The notes beneath the pieces are model-generated. The model was not told the origin of the DNA. It made no database searches and saw only the letters and a program-made list of their open reading frames with translations. DNA of 6,432 nt from Candidatus Eiseniibacteriota bacterium. GTDB taxonomy: Bacteria; Joyebacterota; Joyebacteria; Joyebacterales; Joyebacteraceae. The number at the start of each line of letters is the position of its first letter. Within the stretch, counting starts at the first letter, position 1. Shown piece by piece: positions 5,873-6,432 of this stretch. The stretch is from positions 1 through 6,432 of the forward strand of contig DAOVNE010000084.1 in the NCBI GenBank assembly GCA_030630395.1. Direction: 5' to 3'. A program made the translations under genes and the position numbers.

Positions 5873-6432
5873 TCAAGATCCCTTGACGATCTCGCCATCG
5901 AAGATCTCAATGACTTTACTGAGCATCGTGTCATCGGTCTGGTCGGACGGAGCTGATGGAACCCTGTCGGGTGGCCGCCCTCCCACTGGCTCGACTCCGA
6001 CCTTGGGAGCCGCACCGAATCTCAGCCGGAGCCTCACGGGCCCGCCGTAGACCGATCCGGCCACTCGCTCCATCAGCTTCATGTTCTTGCGGTCCTCCAG
6101 CTGATCCCGGTGGAAACGAGACCCGTTCCCCACCGTCACCGCCAGCTCTCCTCCAGCGAACTCCGCCGCATTCGCCTCGTTTAGAAAGGCTCCGAGCGCC
6201 GGCTTCTCACGCCTGATGGCAGCGAGCACTTCCGGCCACAGCTCTACGCCTCCGGTGTACTCAACCTTCCTCGCATGGGACTGCCCATTGTCACTTCGCG
6301 GCAAGCTCGACGTTCGCTCGACCTCGCTTCCGCCGTCAGGCTCTCTTGATGTGTTCGCCGCACGCGCCGGTGACGCGACCCCTGTCGTGGACCCGCCGGA
6401 GCTCTCAGTGTTCACCGTGGCCCCGCTGGCGC
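5873..6432 (-). CDS. dnaX: DNA polymerase III subunit gamma/tau, C-terminal part, cut by the window edge
   Basis: The frame is open from the right edge to a TGA at 5875-5873 and gives about 185 residues of the 3' end of a larger gene. The first 60 or so residues are low in hydrophobics and rich in Ser, Thr, Gly, Glu and Arg, as expected for the linker after the clamp-loader domains. Then comes a folded segment (VELWPEVLAAIRREKPALGAFL, with a central break here at the length limit)... followed by the final VIEIFDGEIVKGS, resembling the C-terminal domain of tau and its usual ending. The ATPase domain lies outside the window, so the assignment rests on this tail and on the conserved dnaX-ybaB-recR order. 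Any programmed frameshift giving a short gamma form would lie upstream and cannot be judged. An in-frame GTG at 6415 is internal, not a start. Confidence 0.88.
   Translation of the reverse strand, partial: ASGATVNTESSGGSTTGVASPARAANTSREPDGGSEVERTSSLPRSDNGQSHARKVEYTGGVELWPEVLAAIRREKPALGAFLNEANAAEFAGGELAVTVGNGSRFHRDQLEDRKNMKLMERVAGSVYGGPVRLRLRFGAAPKVGVEPVGGRPPDRVPSAPSDQTDDTMLSKVIEIFDGEIVKGS

Noticed and set aside
5857..6015. Longer ybaB reading from the ATG at 6015
   Set aside because: The added 53 residues are not family-like and would overlap the dnaX C-terminal coding region. The ATG at 5856 has a ribosome binding site and gives the normal length.
1..6432. Search for mobile elements, CRISPR arrays, tRNA/rRNA genes, toxin-antitoxin pairs or an unknown defence-type system
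   Set aside because: Nearly all bases are used by nine recognisable housekeeping or metabolic genes on one strand. No repeats, integration scars or unexplained coding stretches were seen.

Overview
This is a bacterial chromosomal segment, moderately GC-rich (judged by eye), in which every gene I can support lies on the minus strand. Read in the direction of transcription, from the right edge to the left, the order is: dnaX (3' end), a YbaB/EbfC nucleoid protein, recR, the four subunits of a 2-oxoacid:ferredoxin oxidoreductase (order gamma, delta, alpha, beta), pgsA, pgpA, and cinA (5' half, cut by the left edge). I see no RNA genes, insertion sequences, CRISPR array or long repeats. Spacers within the three gene groups are short. 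The only non-coding gap above 100 bases is the 111 bp between recR and the first por gene.

Right block (about 4903-6432): dnaX-ybaB-recR is the classic bacterial replication and recombination cluster. It encodes the tau/gamma clamp-loader subunit, a small DNA-binding protein and the RecF-pathway mediator RecR.

Middle block (about 1750-4902): porG-porD-porA-porB encode a four-subunit, oxygen-sensitive enzyme using thiamine pyrophosphate (TPP) and iron-sulfur clusters. It converts a 2-oxoacid (most likely pyruvate) plus CoA to acyl-CoA, CO2 and reduced ferredoxin, or runs in reverse. The block starts after the 111-bp gap, which holds a weak candidate promoter and a small inverted repeat reaching into the porG ribosome binding site.

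Left block (1-1730): pgsA and pgpA encode consecutive steps of phosphatidylglycerol synthesis (CDP-diacylglycerol to PG-phosphate to PG). cinA follows. The starts in this block are non-ATG (TTG, TTG, GTG), each supported by a ribosome binding site and by family alignment.

The enzyme suggests an anaerobic or facultatively anaerobic bacterium. The four-subunit type in porGDAB order is known from Thermotoga, archaea and many uncultivated anaerobic bacterial lineages. I cannot assign a phylum from this sequence. The window is a well-behaved housekeeping region, and I found no convincing novel system. The points most worth checking are the placement of por between recR and pgsA, the porG leader hairpin, and the pgsA-pgpA junction, where the stop codon of one gene lies inside the ribosome binding site of the next.
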